A stretch of 64,000 nucleotides of DNA from Medicago truncatula. Lineage: Eukaryota > Streptophyta > Magnoliopsida > Fabales > Fabaceae. Below, in pieces: positions 1-10,342 of this stretch. Where the stretch lies: the NCBI RefSeq assembly GCF_003473485.1, contig NC_053045.1, forward strand, positions 57,888,494-57,952,493. Direction: 5' to 3'. The notes under the pieces are model-generated. The model was given only the letters and a program-made list of their open reading frames with translations, made no database searches and was not told where the DNA came from. Position 1 is the first letter of the stretch. Each line of letters begins with the position of its first letter. Position numbers and translations under genes: made by a program.

Positions 1-474
1 AGTCGACAGAAGAGTTACCATGACAAGCGAAGGAAGGATCTTGAGTTTCAGGAGGGTGATCATGTTTTTCTGAGGGTCACTCCTTTGACAGGTGTTGGAC
101 GTGCTTTGAAATCGAGGAAGTTGACTCCTAAGTTTATTGGTCCGTATCAGATTTCAGAGAGAATTGGTACAGTGGCATACAGAGTTGGTTTGCCACCACA
201 TCTTTCGAACTTGCACGATGTGTTTCATGTTTCTCAGCTTCGGAAGTATGTTGCGGATCCTTCTCATGTGATTCCGAGGGATGATGATGTACAGGTTAGA
301 GACAACCTGACAGTTGAGACTATGCCATTGAGGATTGATGACAGAAAGGTGAAGTCTTTGAGGGGTAAAGAGATTCCTCTTGTTAGAGTCGTTTGGGGTG
401 GAGCGACTGGTGAAAGTTTGACTTGGGAGCTGGAGAGTAAGATGTGGGAGTCGTATCCGGAGTTGTTTGCTTGA
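1..474 (+). CDS. Ty3/gypsy polyprotein, C-terminal end (integrase tail plus chromodomain-like end), partial
   Basis: The reading frame is open from the first base of the window, so the start lies outside it; the Met codon at 85 is internal. The peptide is the typical end of a plant Ty3/gypsy pol polyprotein. It has a Lys/Arg-rich stretch, then the integrase C-terminal pattern KFIGPYQI, and then HDVFHVSQLRKY. After that comes a degenerate chromodomain-like tail in which V-W, TWE and YPELF are recognisable. Such a tail is typical of chromoviruses (Tekay/Del-like); the lineage is inferred. In an intact element the integrase inserts the cDNA copy and the chromodomain guides targeting. The stop at 472-474 lies 41 bp before the LTR, with a polypurine tract between them, so this is the 3' end of an element whose 5' part lies to the left. 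No stop or frameshift is seen in these 157 codons. Confidence 0.9.
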   Translation, partial: SRQKSYHDKRRKDLEFQEGDHVFLRVTPLTGVGRALKSRKLTPKFIGPYQISERIGTVAYRVGLPPHLSNLHDVFHVSQLRKYVADPSHVIPRDDDVQVRDNLTVETMPLRIDDRKVKSLRGKEIPLVRVVWGGATGESLTWELESKMWESYPELFA

Positions 475-500
475 GGTAAGATTTCGAGGACGAAATTCTG

Positions 501-515
501 TAATTTGGGGAGAGT
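501..515 (+). promoter_or_regulatory. polypurine tract of the Ty3/gypsy element
   Basis: A purine-rich run ending TTTGGGGAGAGT lies immediately before the TGTAAC start of the LTR. This is the expected position of the plus-strand primer for retroelement reverse transcription. Confidence 0.75.
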
Positions 516-1167
516 TGTAACGCCCTAGTTATTTATTTAATTAATTTTATACTATGTGGAGTATATATATATATTTATATATGTTGGTTGGTGATTTATG
601 TGGAGTATATGCATATATTCGTGTATATGTGATTTTTTGAATGTTTTATGTGGTGTATTATTTTAGTATATGGTTTATTTAATAATAATTAAAATAAGTA
701 TGAAATATTAGTTATTTTGGAGTTAGGGGGTTATTTAATATTTATTAAAATTAATGGGGAGTTAATGGAAATATTAGGGAGTTAAGTTAGAGGGAAGTTG
801 GGAAATAGATGTCAGAAGCAGTTTACGTGAAACCAAGCCAAGGGAGAGAAAACCAGGAACAAGAGAGGAGAACCAAGAGTTGATCATTGTTGTGCATTTC
901 TTCTTCAATTTCTAAGGTAAGGGTGAGGTTTACTTCAATAGTATAGATTTTAAAGTCTGATTTGAGTTTAACAGGTTTTTGGAGTGAAATTGAGGAATTG
1001 GGTTTTAATTGAATTTATGGTTTTTGGAGTAGATATTGCTGTTCTGAAGTTAGAATTTGGTTTTGGTTGCATAGAAACATTCATTTCTCATCTGTAAACT
1101 AATTTGGGGAGTGAATTGAAGAAAAATGGGATTTTGGGGAAAAACATGTTTTCTGCCCGTACAGAAG

Positions 1168-1265
1168 TTCATCGCTCGCCTCGCGAGCAACTGTGCTCGC
1201 CATGGCGAGTGAGCAACTTCATAGCTCGCCTCGCGAGCAATCCAACTCGCCATGGCGAGTAGCCC
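1168..1265. repeat. palindromic CpG-rich cluster in the LTR, copy A
   Basis: Alternating near-perfect palindromes of the forms GCTCGCCTCGCGAGC and ACTCGCCATGGCGAGT are arranged about 20-30 bp apart. The block is much more GC-rich than its surroundings. A related block in other order is at 1438-1532. Confidence 0.8.
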
Positions 1266-1437
1266 AGATTAAAACTTAATTTTTGAAAAGTTGTTATAAG
1301 ATGTTTTGGGGATGGTTTAAGGTACCTAGATGATTTTAATGATGAATGGTGGAAGTTTTAGGTTAGAAAGATGAATAGGGAGCTTAGAATTGGAGTTTGG
1401 GTGAGAAAATAGCATTTTTCCCGAGAGCACCTAATTT

Positions 1438-1532
1438 TCACTCGCCTCGAGTTCGCCTTGAACTCGCCATGGCGAGCTAGTGTTTTTGTGAACTCGCCAT
1501 GGCGAGCAGATGTGCTCGCGAGGCGAGCTACT
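1438..1532. repeat. palindromic CpG-rich cluster in the LTR, copy B
   Basis: This is a second group of the same CTCGCCATGGCGAG and GCTCGCGAGGCGAGC palindromes as at 1168-1265. It is separated from that block by about 170 bp of ordinary LTR sequence. Confidence 0.8.
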
Positions 1533-1777
1533 CAGTTCCTGAATGTTGAATTTCGTGCTTGAATGGTAGTACCTTAATGTTGTTGTATTGAGCATAGTTT
1601 CATGTAATTATGCATTATTGTGGTTGTTTTGATTTCTGGATTGATGATTGCTGATGATGAATGAAATGTATGCAAAGTAATGAATCATACATGTTGTTTA
1701 AGTTGAGTCACATGGAGTTGCATTGCATGGTCAGTTGTATGTAGATATACACAAGTAGGTCCATTGCATATGCATAA

Positions 1778-1888
1778 AACAGCGGTGAGGGCTTCGGTCC
1801 TGGAGTACTAGTTGCTCAACAGCGGTGAGGGCTTCGGTCCTGATGAATGCTTTAACCATTCAAAAGCGGTGAGGGCCTCGGTCCTGAT
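1778..1888 (+). repeat. three short direct repeats inside the LTR
   Basis: A 20-22 bp motif (AGCGGTGAGGGCTTCGG followed by TCCTG; the third copy has CCTCGG) occurs three times at spacings of about 39 and 44 bp. The spacers differ, so only the motif is conserved. No function can be assigned from sequence. Confidence 0.75.
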
Positions 1889-2689
1889 TGGTACCACATG
1901 CATTACTGCATTTCATTTAAGAAGTCTAAGATGGTGTCTTAGCAGTGGTCATGTCATTTGCATGAGTCTTAGTGGTTATTCAGTTGTTATCTGATAAGAT
2001 GAATTTGGTGTTGAATAGGTGATATATACATATATATGATACTCAAGGTGATTATGGTGTGTTGTTGATGTTGTTGATGCTTGTGACTTATACCTTTATA
2101 TGTTTACAAGATAATGTGTTGTTGATTAGGGTGTTAGATTCAATGGTTGATTTTAATATCTATATTTATTGTTGTGAATCTCACCCCTTCTGCTTGAAAA
2201 CGTTGCCCTTCCTATGGGTAACTTGCAGGTGACCCTGAGTAGTTGGTGGTGGCTCAAAGTCGTGTCTAGGGCTCTGATACGTGGGATGGGATTTATCTTT
2301 ATTGTTATTGTTGCTTTTCCTTTCCATGTATCAAATTTTGGAACTTGTGGTGTGGAGCCTTTTATTATCTTTTGAACATTGTCGATGAATTATGCTAAGG
2401 CCTTTAATGCCGTAGGATGTTGTTGGATTGAAAATTATTCCGCTGCTATGTTTTAATATTTTATCAGGTGGTTTGATTAAATAGTTTTATTTTCTATTTA
2501 AGAATTTTGAAATTGCAATGTAGCATACCCGTTTGGTGAAATACTCTGATGATTATTGTTATTTATTTACTTTTGGGTAACGGGGTGTTACAATTGTCAT
2601 TTAGTATTTCATAATATTAAGAAGAATAGACGTTGATATTGTACCATAACATAATTTTCCATGACATCGTCCTTGATACCGTAACGTAA

Positions 2690-3240
2690 CATAATAGGTT
2701 AAGTATAGCAAGACGGGTTATCATTTATAAGTAAGAGATACAGTTAAGTATAGCGAGACGGGTTAACGGTTATTCCTTTCGAAAAAAACAACATATAATT
2801 AGGAACATAATTTTATTTTACTTTAGATAAACATTAAATGCAAAAGTGTGGAGGGAAAAATTAGATTAAAATTAGGTTAAGTATAGCGAGACGGGTTAAC
2901 ATTTATAACTAAATGATTTAAAAAAAACATATAATTAGGAATATAATTTTATTTTACTATAGATATACATTAAATGCAAAAGTGTGGGGGAAAATTTAAG
3001 TTAAAATTATGTTAAGTATAGTGAGACGGATTAACATTTATAAGTAACGTAACATAATAAGTTAAGTATAGCGAGACGAGTTAAGATTTATAAGTAAGAG
3101 ATTAGGTTAAGTATAGCGAGACGGGTTAACGGTTATTCCTTTCTAAAAAAACGGCTTATAATTAGGAACATAATTTTATTTTACTTTAGATAAACATTAA
3201 ATGCAAAAGTGTGGAGAGAAAAATTAGGTTAAAATTAGAG
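2690..3240. repeat. degenerate tandem repeat, block A
   Basis: The motif TTAAGTATAGCGAGACGG is repeated at about 2700, 2752, 2879, 3012, 3063 and 3111, embedded in longer units that share ATAATTAGGAACATAATTTT and ATTAAATGCAAAAGTGTGG. The units are irregular in length (about 50 or 130 bp). No coding potential is seen. The block merges to the right into the ~111-bp array. Confidence 0.75.
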
Positions 3241-4990
3241 ATGACATTTTGCATAAATTAAATCTATGGTTAATATAATAAAATCACGCAAAAAAATTTA
3301 GGTTAAATCTAGGGTTAATATTGCGTTTCGGGTTAACATTTAGAAATAAGAGATGACATTTTGCATAAATTAAATCTATGGTTAATATAGTAAAGTCACG
3401 CGAAAAAATTAGGTTAAATCTAAGGCAACATTTTACGTTCGAGTTAACTTTAATAAATAAGAGATATAGTAAAGTCACGCGAAAAAAATTAGGTTAAATC
3501 TAGGGTTAATATTGCGTCACAGATTAACATTTAGAAATAAAAGATGACATTTTGCATAGATTAAATATAGGGTTAATATAGTAAAGTCACGCGAAAAAAT
3601 TAGGTTAATCTAGGGTTAATACTGCGTCACATGTTAACATTTAGAAAAAAGTGATGACATTTGCATAAATTAAATCTAGGGATAATATAGTAAAGTCACG
3701 CGAAAAAATTATTTCAAATCTAGGGTTAATACTGCGTCACAGGTTAACATTTAGAAAAAAGTGATGACATTTTGTATAAATTAAATCTAGGATTAATATA
3801 GTAAAGTCACGCGAAAAAATTATTTCAAATCTAGGGTTAATACTGCATCACAGGTTAACATTTAGAAATAAGGGATGACATTTTGCATAAATCTAGGGTT
3901 AATATAGGAAAGTCACGCGAAAAAATTTGGTCAAATCTAGGGTTAATACTGCGTCACAGGTTAACTTTTAGAAATAAGAGATGACATTTTGCTTAAATTA
4001 AATCTAGAGTTAATATAGTAAAGTCACGTGAAAAAACTAGGTTAATCTAGGGTTAATACTGCGTCACATGTTAACATTTAGAAAAAAGTGATGACATTTT
4101 GCATAAATTAAATCTAGGGATAATATAGTAAAGTCATGCGAAAAAATTATTTCAAATCTAGGGTTAATACTGCGTCACAGGTTAACATTTAGAAAAAAGT
4201 GATGACATTTTGTATAAATTAAATCTAGGGTTAATATAGTAAAGTCACGCGAAAAAATTATTTCAAATCTAGGGTTAATACTGCATCACAGGTTAACATT
4301 TAGAAATAAGAGATGACATTTTGCATAAATTAAATCTAGGGTTAATATAGGAAAGTCACGCGAAAAAATTTGGTCAAATCTAGGGTTAATACTGCGTCAC
4401 AGGTTAACTTTTAGAAATAAGAGATGACATTTTGCATAAATTAAATCTAGAGTTAATATAGTAAAGTCACGTCACGTGAAAAAACTAGGCTAAATCTAGG
4501 ACAACATTTTGCATTCGGGTTAACTTTAATAAATAAGAGATAAGAGATGAAATTTTACATAAATTAAATCTAGGGTTAATATAGTAAAGTCATGCGAAAA
4601 AATTAGGTTAAATCTAGGGCAACATTTTACATTCGGGTTAACTTTAATAAATAAGAGATAAAAGATGACATTTTGCATAAATAAAATTAGGTTAATATAT
4701 AAAGTACAAAAAATAGGTTAATTTATAATTTTATTTTAATTAGATAAAAATAATTAGGTAAATATTAGGTTAAATTTAGGTAACATTTATATTCGGTTAA
4801 CTTTAATAATTAAGAGATATAGTAAAGTCACGCGAAAAAATTAGGTCAAATTTAGCGTTAATACTGCGTCACAGGTTAAATTTTAGAAATAAGAGATGAC
4901 ATTTTACATAAATTAAATCTAAGATTAATGTAGTAAAGTCACACAAAAAAATTAAGTTAAATCTAGAGCAACATTTTACCTTCTAATTAA
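3241..4990. repeat. satellite-like tandem array, ~111-bp monomer
   Basis: Each monomer contains AAAGTCACGCGAAAAAATTA, then TCTAGGGTTAAT, GCGTCACAGGTTAACATTTA and AGATGACATTTTGCATAAAT. The GTCACGCG anchor or its variants occur at 3395, 3474, 3586, 3695, 3806, 3912, 4023, 4133, 4244, 4355, 4466 and 4589, mostly 106-112 bp apart. The four-monomer block from about 3586 to 4023 is repeated from 4023 to 4466 with matching private variants, such as AGAAAAAAGTGATGACAT and the GATAATATAG form, at an offset of 437-443 bp. That is a higher-order duplication. ORFs drawn through this region are artefacts. Confidence 0.9.
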
Positions 4991-4999
4991 CTTTAATAA

Positions 5000-5549
5000 T
5001 TAAGAGATTTCTATTATAAACTTCTTAACATTTGCCCATAATATTTGTTTTATGTTTTTTCTTAAAGTGAAATAAATGTTACTTGGAGAAGGAGGGAGAG
5101 AGAGCGTGAGGGGGAAGAAGGGAAATGGGACAAAGGAATAGAATGACGAATGACCCTTAGACACGCGTTTGTGTACAGTTTCCAAGTAAGAACATAAACA
5201 AAGAAGGGTCAGCTCTGCCCAGGCCGCACAAAAGCAAGAGAAAGCCATGCCATTCTCACCCTTCACCGACAAACCAACTTATAAACTACTCCATCAAATT
5301 TGAATTTTCAAACTTTAGGAATTTTAACTCCCAGTAATTTCTGTGTATAACATTTTATTTCTCTTGATAATCGAATATAAACCAAAACGGACAAAAAGAT
5401 CGTAGTAATGTAATGTACTAATAATGTAACACCAAATTCCATTTTCATACTTCAATAACTGATAACATATAGAATAGTGCGCTTTCAGAAATAAATAAAG
5501 CTTAAAGTCAGATCTAGAAACTAGAAAAAGAAAACAAGTAGAGTTGTTT
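5000..5549. other. intergenic; 3' flank of the small membrane protein gene
   Basis: After the repeat array ends near 4990 there is a short purine-rich stretch (GGGAGAGAGAG around 5094-5120), then AT-rich DNA that probably holds the 3' UTR of the minus-strand gene starting at 5915. The minus-strand ORFs here lack conserved features and look spurious. Confidence 0.5.
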
Positions 5550-5915
5550 TCAGTCATCTGAATCATCACCACCGAAGATCGAAAAACGGTTATACAAAAG
5601 CACAAGAATGAGAACAAGGAATAGAGCAACACCGAACGGTGATCCACTAACACGATGAATAGTATCAGGTTCACCGGTGGAGAAAATGGCGGAGACGAAA
5701 GATCCACGTTCAGAGGAGAGAAACTGAATCGTGAGAAGAAGGATGATTGGTAGAAGAAGAAGACCGAGTGGACTCAGTAGCTCCGATATAGCTTCTGTGA
5801 TGGCTTCTCCTTGATCTCCGAGAAGAAAAGGAACTATGACCACTATAGCTACCACCACTGCTAGAAGAATACCGTGTGGTGCTCCTCCACCACCTTGTTG
5901 TCTATCTGGATACAT
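5550..5915 (-). CDS. small three-helix membrane protein of unknown function, plant-conserved type
   Basis: This is an intronless 121-aa frame. The start chosen is the ATG at 5915, which begins MYPDRQQGGGG. The same frame runs open upstream to 6050, but that part is a Lys-run leader translated from an A-rich 5' UTR tract (5916-5935), so it is rejected. Three hydrophobic segments are visible: about residues 15-33, 50-66 and 94-108. A loop between them carries FLSSERGSFVSAIFSTGEP and HRVSGSP, and the tail is acidic (GGDDSDD). Similar short membrane proteins occur across land plants, recalled from general familiarity, without a known function. Codon use and the strong hydrophobic periodicity argue it is real. 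No signal peptide or enzyme motif is seen. Confidence 0.75.
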   Translation of the reverse strand: MYPDRQQGGGGAPHGILLAVVVAIVVIVPFLLGDQGEAITEAISELLSPLGLLLLPIILLLTIQFLSSERGSFVSAIFSTGEPDTIHRVSGSPFGVALFLVLILVLLYNRFSIFGGDDSDD

Positions 5916-7510
5916 TTTTTTTTTTTTTTTTTTTGTTTCTTTGAAGTTTAGTTTAGCTAGAAGTAGAAGCAACAGAAAGAGTTGAATTTGTGTTAGTGTG
6001 TGATGAAAGGTTGTGAGTGTTGTCTTTAAAATATAAGGGAACGCGTACAAGTAAGTCTAAATATAAATAAAATTACAATTTTCAATTTGTTTTTGGACAC
6101 TGCATTGGCTTAAACTAGCATGTCATCATGTGCTTGGGGAAAAGGAAAGGAAGGTGGGGAAATAATAAAAGAAGGGATAGTACTTTGCTTGCGTCATGTG
6201 GGGACTTAAGTGATTTTGTTTTCTGGGGCATTTTAGAGGTTGGGCCTAAAGTGGGGTGGGTGTAGTTTCAAATGAACCAGGTTGAATATAGTAATAGAAT
6301 TGACGCTAGGTTTTCATATTCAAACACGAAGAACACTTTTGTTAGATTGGTTCAGGTACAAACACTTGCTTGATAGCACCATTGATCGTACTCCATAGTA
6401 TCTCAACTTCAGGTGGTAATTGCTCCTTAGATTGTTTTGTGAGAGCTAAATGATTCTAGACATATTAAAGCGTGTTTAAATCAAATGGTTGGGTCTTATA
6501 CCTGATCTAACTCAGGTTCGAACTCCGAACAATCTGAAAAAATCCGTAAGTCAGTTAAAACCTCTAAAAACTAAACGGGCTAGTCCGACTCATTTGATCC
6601 ATTTCGCCACCCTTAATTTTTAGGTATTTTTTTTTATGATATGATTTATTCATTTATGCTTAGCATCATTTATCATGCATATTTTTTCTGACACAAATAT
6701 TTGACGTGACTTAACAGGCATTACTACATCATTTGATTGGGATCTTACAACATAAAAAAGTGAGGAAAATGGCTTCGGATCTTACATTGTGTGCCCCTTC
6801 TCCTCAAGGTTTTTGATTCGATTCTTCTTGGTATCAATTTAAGTGAGCTAGTTTAACTTCTTAAAAAAAAAAAAAGAGAAAAACAAGAAGAGGAACTAAA
6901 TCCTGAAAAAAGTAAAATAGAGGGGGGAAAACTAGTTTTTAAAACAGGAGGATGAATGCTTCATTTTTTTAAAAACTTTTTTTTGCCAAAAATGCATTTA
7001 AGTCAAATATTTTTAATAGAGTATATTTTTTTACAATATAAAAAATTAATGTGTTAAAAAAGTAAACGAAAGTTCTTAGAATTTTTTATTTTTTTTGAGG
7101 GAGAAAGTTCTTAGAATTAATGTGTTAAAAAGCAAAATCTTGATGACAGAATGTATATTCATGAATGATGACAAGAACAACGGCTAGGATACCGAATTCA
7201 TCCCTATTGGTCAACACATGCCAAACTGTTTCTATTGCAAGAAGCATATGCCATATAGTACTAAATTAGCTAGCTATATAGATTCATCCATCTCATTATG
7301 TTGCTATCAGCATAATGAGAGGAAATAAACATGACATGAGAATGTGGCGATAGCATGTATTACTCCTCCCTTGGCTCTCGTGTGATTCGTTAAATGAGAA
7401 TTACTGATCACTTCACATTTATTTATTTATTTAATTAATTAGAAAAATATTGAACCTCAAACTTGGAAAAAAAGTAAAGGAGAGAAAATGCACCAAATGC
7501 GGGCACGTTG
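5916..7510. other. intergenic region between divergent genes
   Basis: This is the shared upstream region of the minus-strand membrane protein gene (from 5915) and the plus-strand UXS gene (from 7628). It is AT-rich with several A or T runs and no supported gene. Positions 6460-6600 hold a degenerate stretch that resembles non-coding repeat relic. No RNA gene is seen. Confidence 0.5.
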
Positions 7511-7516
7511 GAACGA

Positions 7517-7524
7517 TTATAAAG
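7517..7524 (+). promoter_or_regulatory. candidate TATA box of the UXS gene
   Basis: TTATAAAG lies 104 bp upstream of the UXS start codon, followed within about 30 bp by a plausible start region (CATCACTATTCAG). There is no transcript evidence in the window, so this is placement and motif only. Confidence 0.4.
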
Positions 7525-7627
7525 CCAATATTCATGCATCACTATTCAGAGCAATTCCCTCTCCATCTTCAATTCTAAACAAACAAAAAGTGTAATACTG
7601 CAACTCTAATCAAAATACAAAAACAAA

Positions 7628-9653
7628 ATGAGTTCTGAACTAATTCACAGAAACCAAACAAGAGATCAAACCACAGATTCATCATCCCATCGTGATAATC
7701 CTCTTCCAAGAACGAGAACAAACATCATCAACATGCTTCTAAATCGAGTCCCTTTCCTTCTCATTGGAATAGCAATTTCCACTTTCTTCTTCCACTATCT
7801 CCCTTCTCGATCCACTCTTCCACAACATCATGACTCTTCTTCGTTCGTTGGAACGGAGTTAACTCTTCCGACTAGGCGAGTTCTTTTAGAGGAACACGGT
7901 AGAGATGAAAGAAAACGAAGAGTTCCATTGGCCGTTGGATTGAAAAGCAAGAGACAGAAGAGAGTACTGGTTACCGGTGGAGCTGGTTTCGTTGGAAGTC
8001 ATCTTGTGGATCGTTTGATTGAAAGAGGTGATAATGTGATCGTGATTGATAATTATTTTACTGGAAGGAAAGAGAATGTTGTTCATCATATTGGTAATCC
8101 CAATTTTGAACTTATTAGACATGATGTTGTTGAACCTATTCTTCTTGAAGTTGATCAGATCTATCACTTGGCTTGCCCTGCTTCCCCTGTTCATTACAAG
8201 TTTAATCCTGTCAAGACCATCATATCCTTTTTCCAAATTTATTTATTTATTATTTACATATTGCATGATCAAAATTTCTAATCCAAAGCATGTTTTGCAC
8301 GCGACAAGTACACGCGTCTGACACAATTTGACACATGTGATTTTCTATTATATAATTTTTCCCAAATTACTACCATTCTTAACATGTAAATGTAAGTATT
8401 GTGTCACACGTCTGTGCCTATGATATTTGACATGACAATGTATCATCAGAATTATGGTGAACCATTTTGATAAGAAAAATATGTTATATGATTATTTGAT
8501 TTAAAATTTTGGAATCCTTGATTCTAATTGTTTGGCACAAGACGAATGTGGTGGGGACACTAAACATGTTGGGATTGGCAAAGAGAGTGGGTGCACGATT
8601 TTTGCTGACTAGTACAAGTGAGGTGTACGGTGATCCACTTCAACACCCTCAAGCTGAGACTTACTGGGGCAATGTTAATCCTATTGGTAATAATAAAGTT
8701 TATTTCATTAAACTCTTTCAAATCTTAGCCTTGATTTTAGTTTTAATTAAGCTATGTTCTATTTTATTTTATTTGGATCCCTTTTGGCGATGTATAGGTG
8801 TAAGAAGTTGTTATGATGAGGGAAAACGTGTTGCTGAGACTTTGGCTATGGATTACCACAGAGGAGCTGGCATTGAGGTTTGTTGGTTTCACATTATGAT
8901 GATTTCATATATGCATGCAGTAATGTTTGTGGATGGAGATGAATTTATTTATTAAAAGAGTTTGAACTTAATAATTGTTAGGTGAGGATTGCCAGAATCT
9001 TTAACACATACGGACCAAGAATGTGCATTGATGATGGGCGTGTGGTCAGTAACTTCGTTGCTCAGGTAAACAAACCTCTACCATATATTTTCATTCTTTA
9101 CTTGTTGGTTTGTTTTTACTTTAACTAATTATTAATTTTAAACTCTATGCAGGCACTGAGGAAGGATCCATTGACTGTTTATGGCGATGGGAAACAGACA
9201 AGAAGCTTTCAATTTGTTTCAGATTTGGTATATTTTTTTTAATGGCACCTTTATACATGTTCAAATATTCATTGAGGGATGGAAACAGATTAGGTGTTTG
9301 ACTGGTTTAATTTTAATTGATCTTATATAAACAGTGATTAGAAATAAGAACCAGTTGACTCTGATGGATTGTGAAGAACAGATATGAACCTTTAATTACT
9401 TTATATTTTGATTGAAGAATTAAAAAATGATTAGATTTGAACCAGTTGACTCTTTACTTGTTGATTTAATTTTTTTTTTTGTCAAGTAGCCTAGTGGCTA
9501 GAGCTCACACAATTTAATTGTGGAGAAGTGGAGTGTCCAGGGTTCGAACCCCGGCTCCTGCATATAATATGCAATATTCCTACCAACTGAGCTATGCTCA
9601 CGGGGATGATTTAGTTTTTTAAATTAAATTATTTTTGAAGATTATACAATATT

Positions 9654-9690
<37 letters not shown>

Positions 9691-10342
9691 CTAAGTAACT
9701 TATTTTTGTTTAATTGACACCTGAACTAATGTATAAATTTGTACCGTTGAATTATCCTTCTACTACACTATCTTTTAGTGTTGGAAAATACACATATTTA
9801 AAGTGCACCATATATAGAAAACAATTGGGAATGCTTAATATGGATGATGAAGATGTACATATGACAACAGGTAGAGGGCTTGATGCGGCTGATGGAAGGT
9901 GAACATGTTGGACCTTTCAATCTTGGCAATCCTGGTGAATTCACCATGCTTGAACTTGCTCAGGTACTATATTTTTTTGCATTTCTCTCCAACATTTAAA
10001 TTTGCACTTATGAGACTATTTAATTACCAAATTAAAGCTCCATCGTAGTATATATATTATATATACAATGCATATGATATAATAAATCTTTTGAACATGG
10101 AAATGAATACTCTTGGTTAATTTATTCAGGTGGTACAAGAGACTATAGACCCCAACGCAAAGATAGAATTCAGAGCAAACACAGAGGATGATCCACATAA
10201 GAGAAAGCCAGACATCTCCAAAGCAAAAGAGCTTCTTGGCTGGCAACCATCTGTGTCCCTCCGTGAGGGACTTCCTCTAATGGTCGCTGATTTCAAGCAA
10301 AGATTATTTGGTGATGGGGACAAAGGTGCAGCTGCAGCATAG
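7628..10342 (+). CDS. UXS: UDP-glucuronate decarboxylase (UDP-xylose synthase), membrane-anchored type
   Basis: The enzyme converts UDP-glucuronic acid to UDP-xylose with bound NAD+, supplying xylan and other wall polymers. Seven exons: 7628-8221, 8539-8686, 8798-8877, 8982-9065, 9153-9227, 9871-9963 and 10130-10342. They give 1,287 nt and 428 aa, close to the family's usual size. There is a short cytosolic tail, one transmembrane segment (about 41-57) and a Ser/Arg-rich stem. The extended-SDR domain follows, with nucleotide-binding GGAGFVG at 117-123 and the active-site YxxxK as YDEGK (Y253, K257). The anchor fits the Golgi type II (UXS1/2/4) class rather than the cytosolic class. All exon joins keep frame. 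Intron 1 has AT-AC ends with U12-type signals; the others are GT-AG. Intron 5 holds a SINE and a TA microsatellite. The start is the first ATG and gives the expected N-terminus. Confidence 0.95.
8222..8538 (+). other. U12-type AT-AC intron (intron 1 of UXS)
   Basis: The intron starts ATATCCTTTT, the U12 5' splice-site consensus, and ends GGCAC. The branch-site motif TCCTTGAT is at 8515-8522, with the branch A about 17 nt from the 3' end. Splicing at these points joins ...NPVKTI to KTNVVGTL exactly as in the protein family. No GT-AG choice gives that join. The length is 317 bp. Confidence 0.9.
9469..9606 (-). mobile_element. tRNA-derived SINE in UXS intron 5
   Basis: Read on the minus strand, the element begins near GTGAGCATAGCTCAGTTGG (A box). 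It has the B box GGGTTCGAACCC and ends GGCTACTTGAC plus an A run (a T run at 9471-9480 on the plus strand). It is flanked by TGATTTA at 9462-9468 and 9607-9613, a likely target-site duplication. Related copies are at 15963-16091 and 63495-63621. Confidence 0.85.
9656..9689. repeat. (TA)n microsatellite in UXS intron 5
   Basis: About 17 uninterrupted TA dinucleotides directly follow an AT-rich stretch downstream of the SINE. The site is probably length-variable. Confidence 0.9.

Larger units (their letters stand above)
516..2592 (+). mobile_element. 3' LTR (2,077 bp) of the Ty3/gypsy element
   Basis: The LTR begins TGTAACGCCC and ends GGGTGTTACA, so the termini are TG...CA and the short terminal inverted repeats differ at one base. 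It follows the pol stop and polypurine tract, and 5-bp target DNA (ATTGT) should follow at 2593; the partner copy is outside the window. Inside are two GC-rich clusters of palindromes (1168-1265 and 1438-1532) and three copies of an AGCGGTGAGGGCTTCGG-like motif (about 1782, 1821 and 1865). LTR length and pol tail fit a Tekay/Del chromovirus (inference). No protein gene is supported inside; short ORFs here are chance. Confidence 0.88.

Noticed and set aside
1050..1253. 67-aa ORF on the minus strand in the LTR
   Set aside because: It is created by the palindromic CTCGC/GCGAG clusters and has no protein features.
3284..3478. ORF across the satellite-like array
   Set aside because: It follows the repeat period and its frame is not conserved from unit to unit.
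5916..6050. N-terminal extension of the small membrane protein
   Set aside because: It reads through a homopurine leader giving Lys runs; the ATG at 5915 fits the family-like start.
7886..8236. Minus-strand ORF opposite UXS exon 1
   Set aside because: It is a shadow of the coding strand of a real gene.
8222..8281. Continuation of the UXS frame beyond 8221 (to a stop at 8281)
   Set aside because: The peptide here does not match the family and reads into the AT-AC intron.
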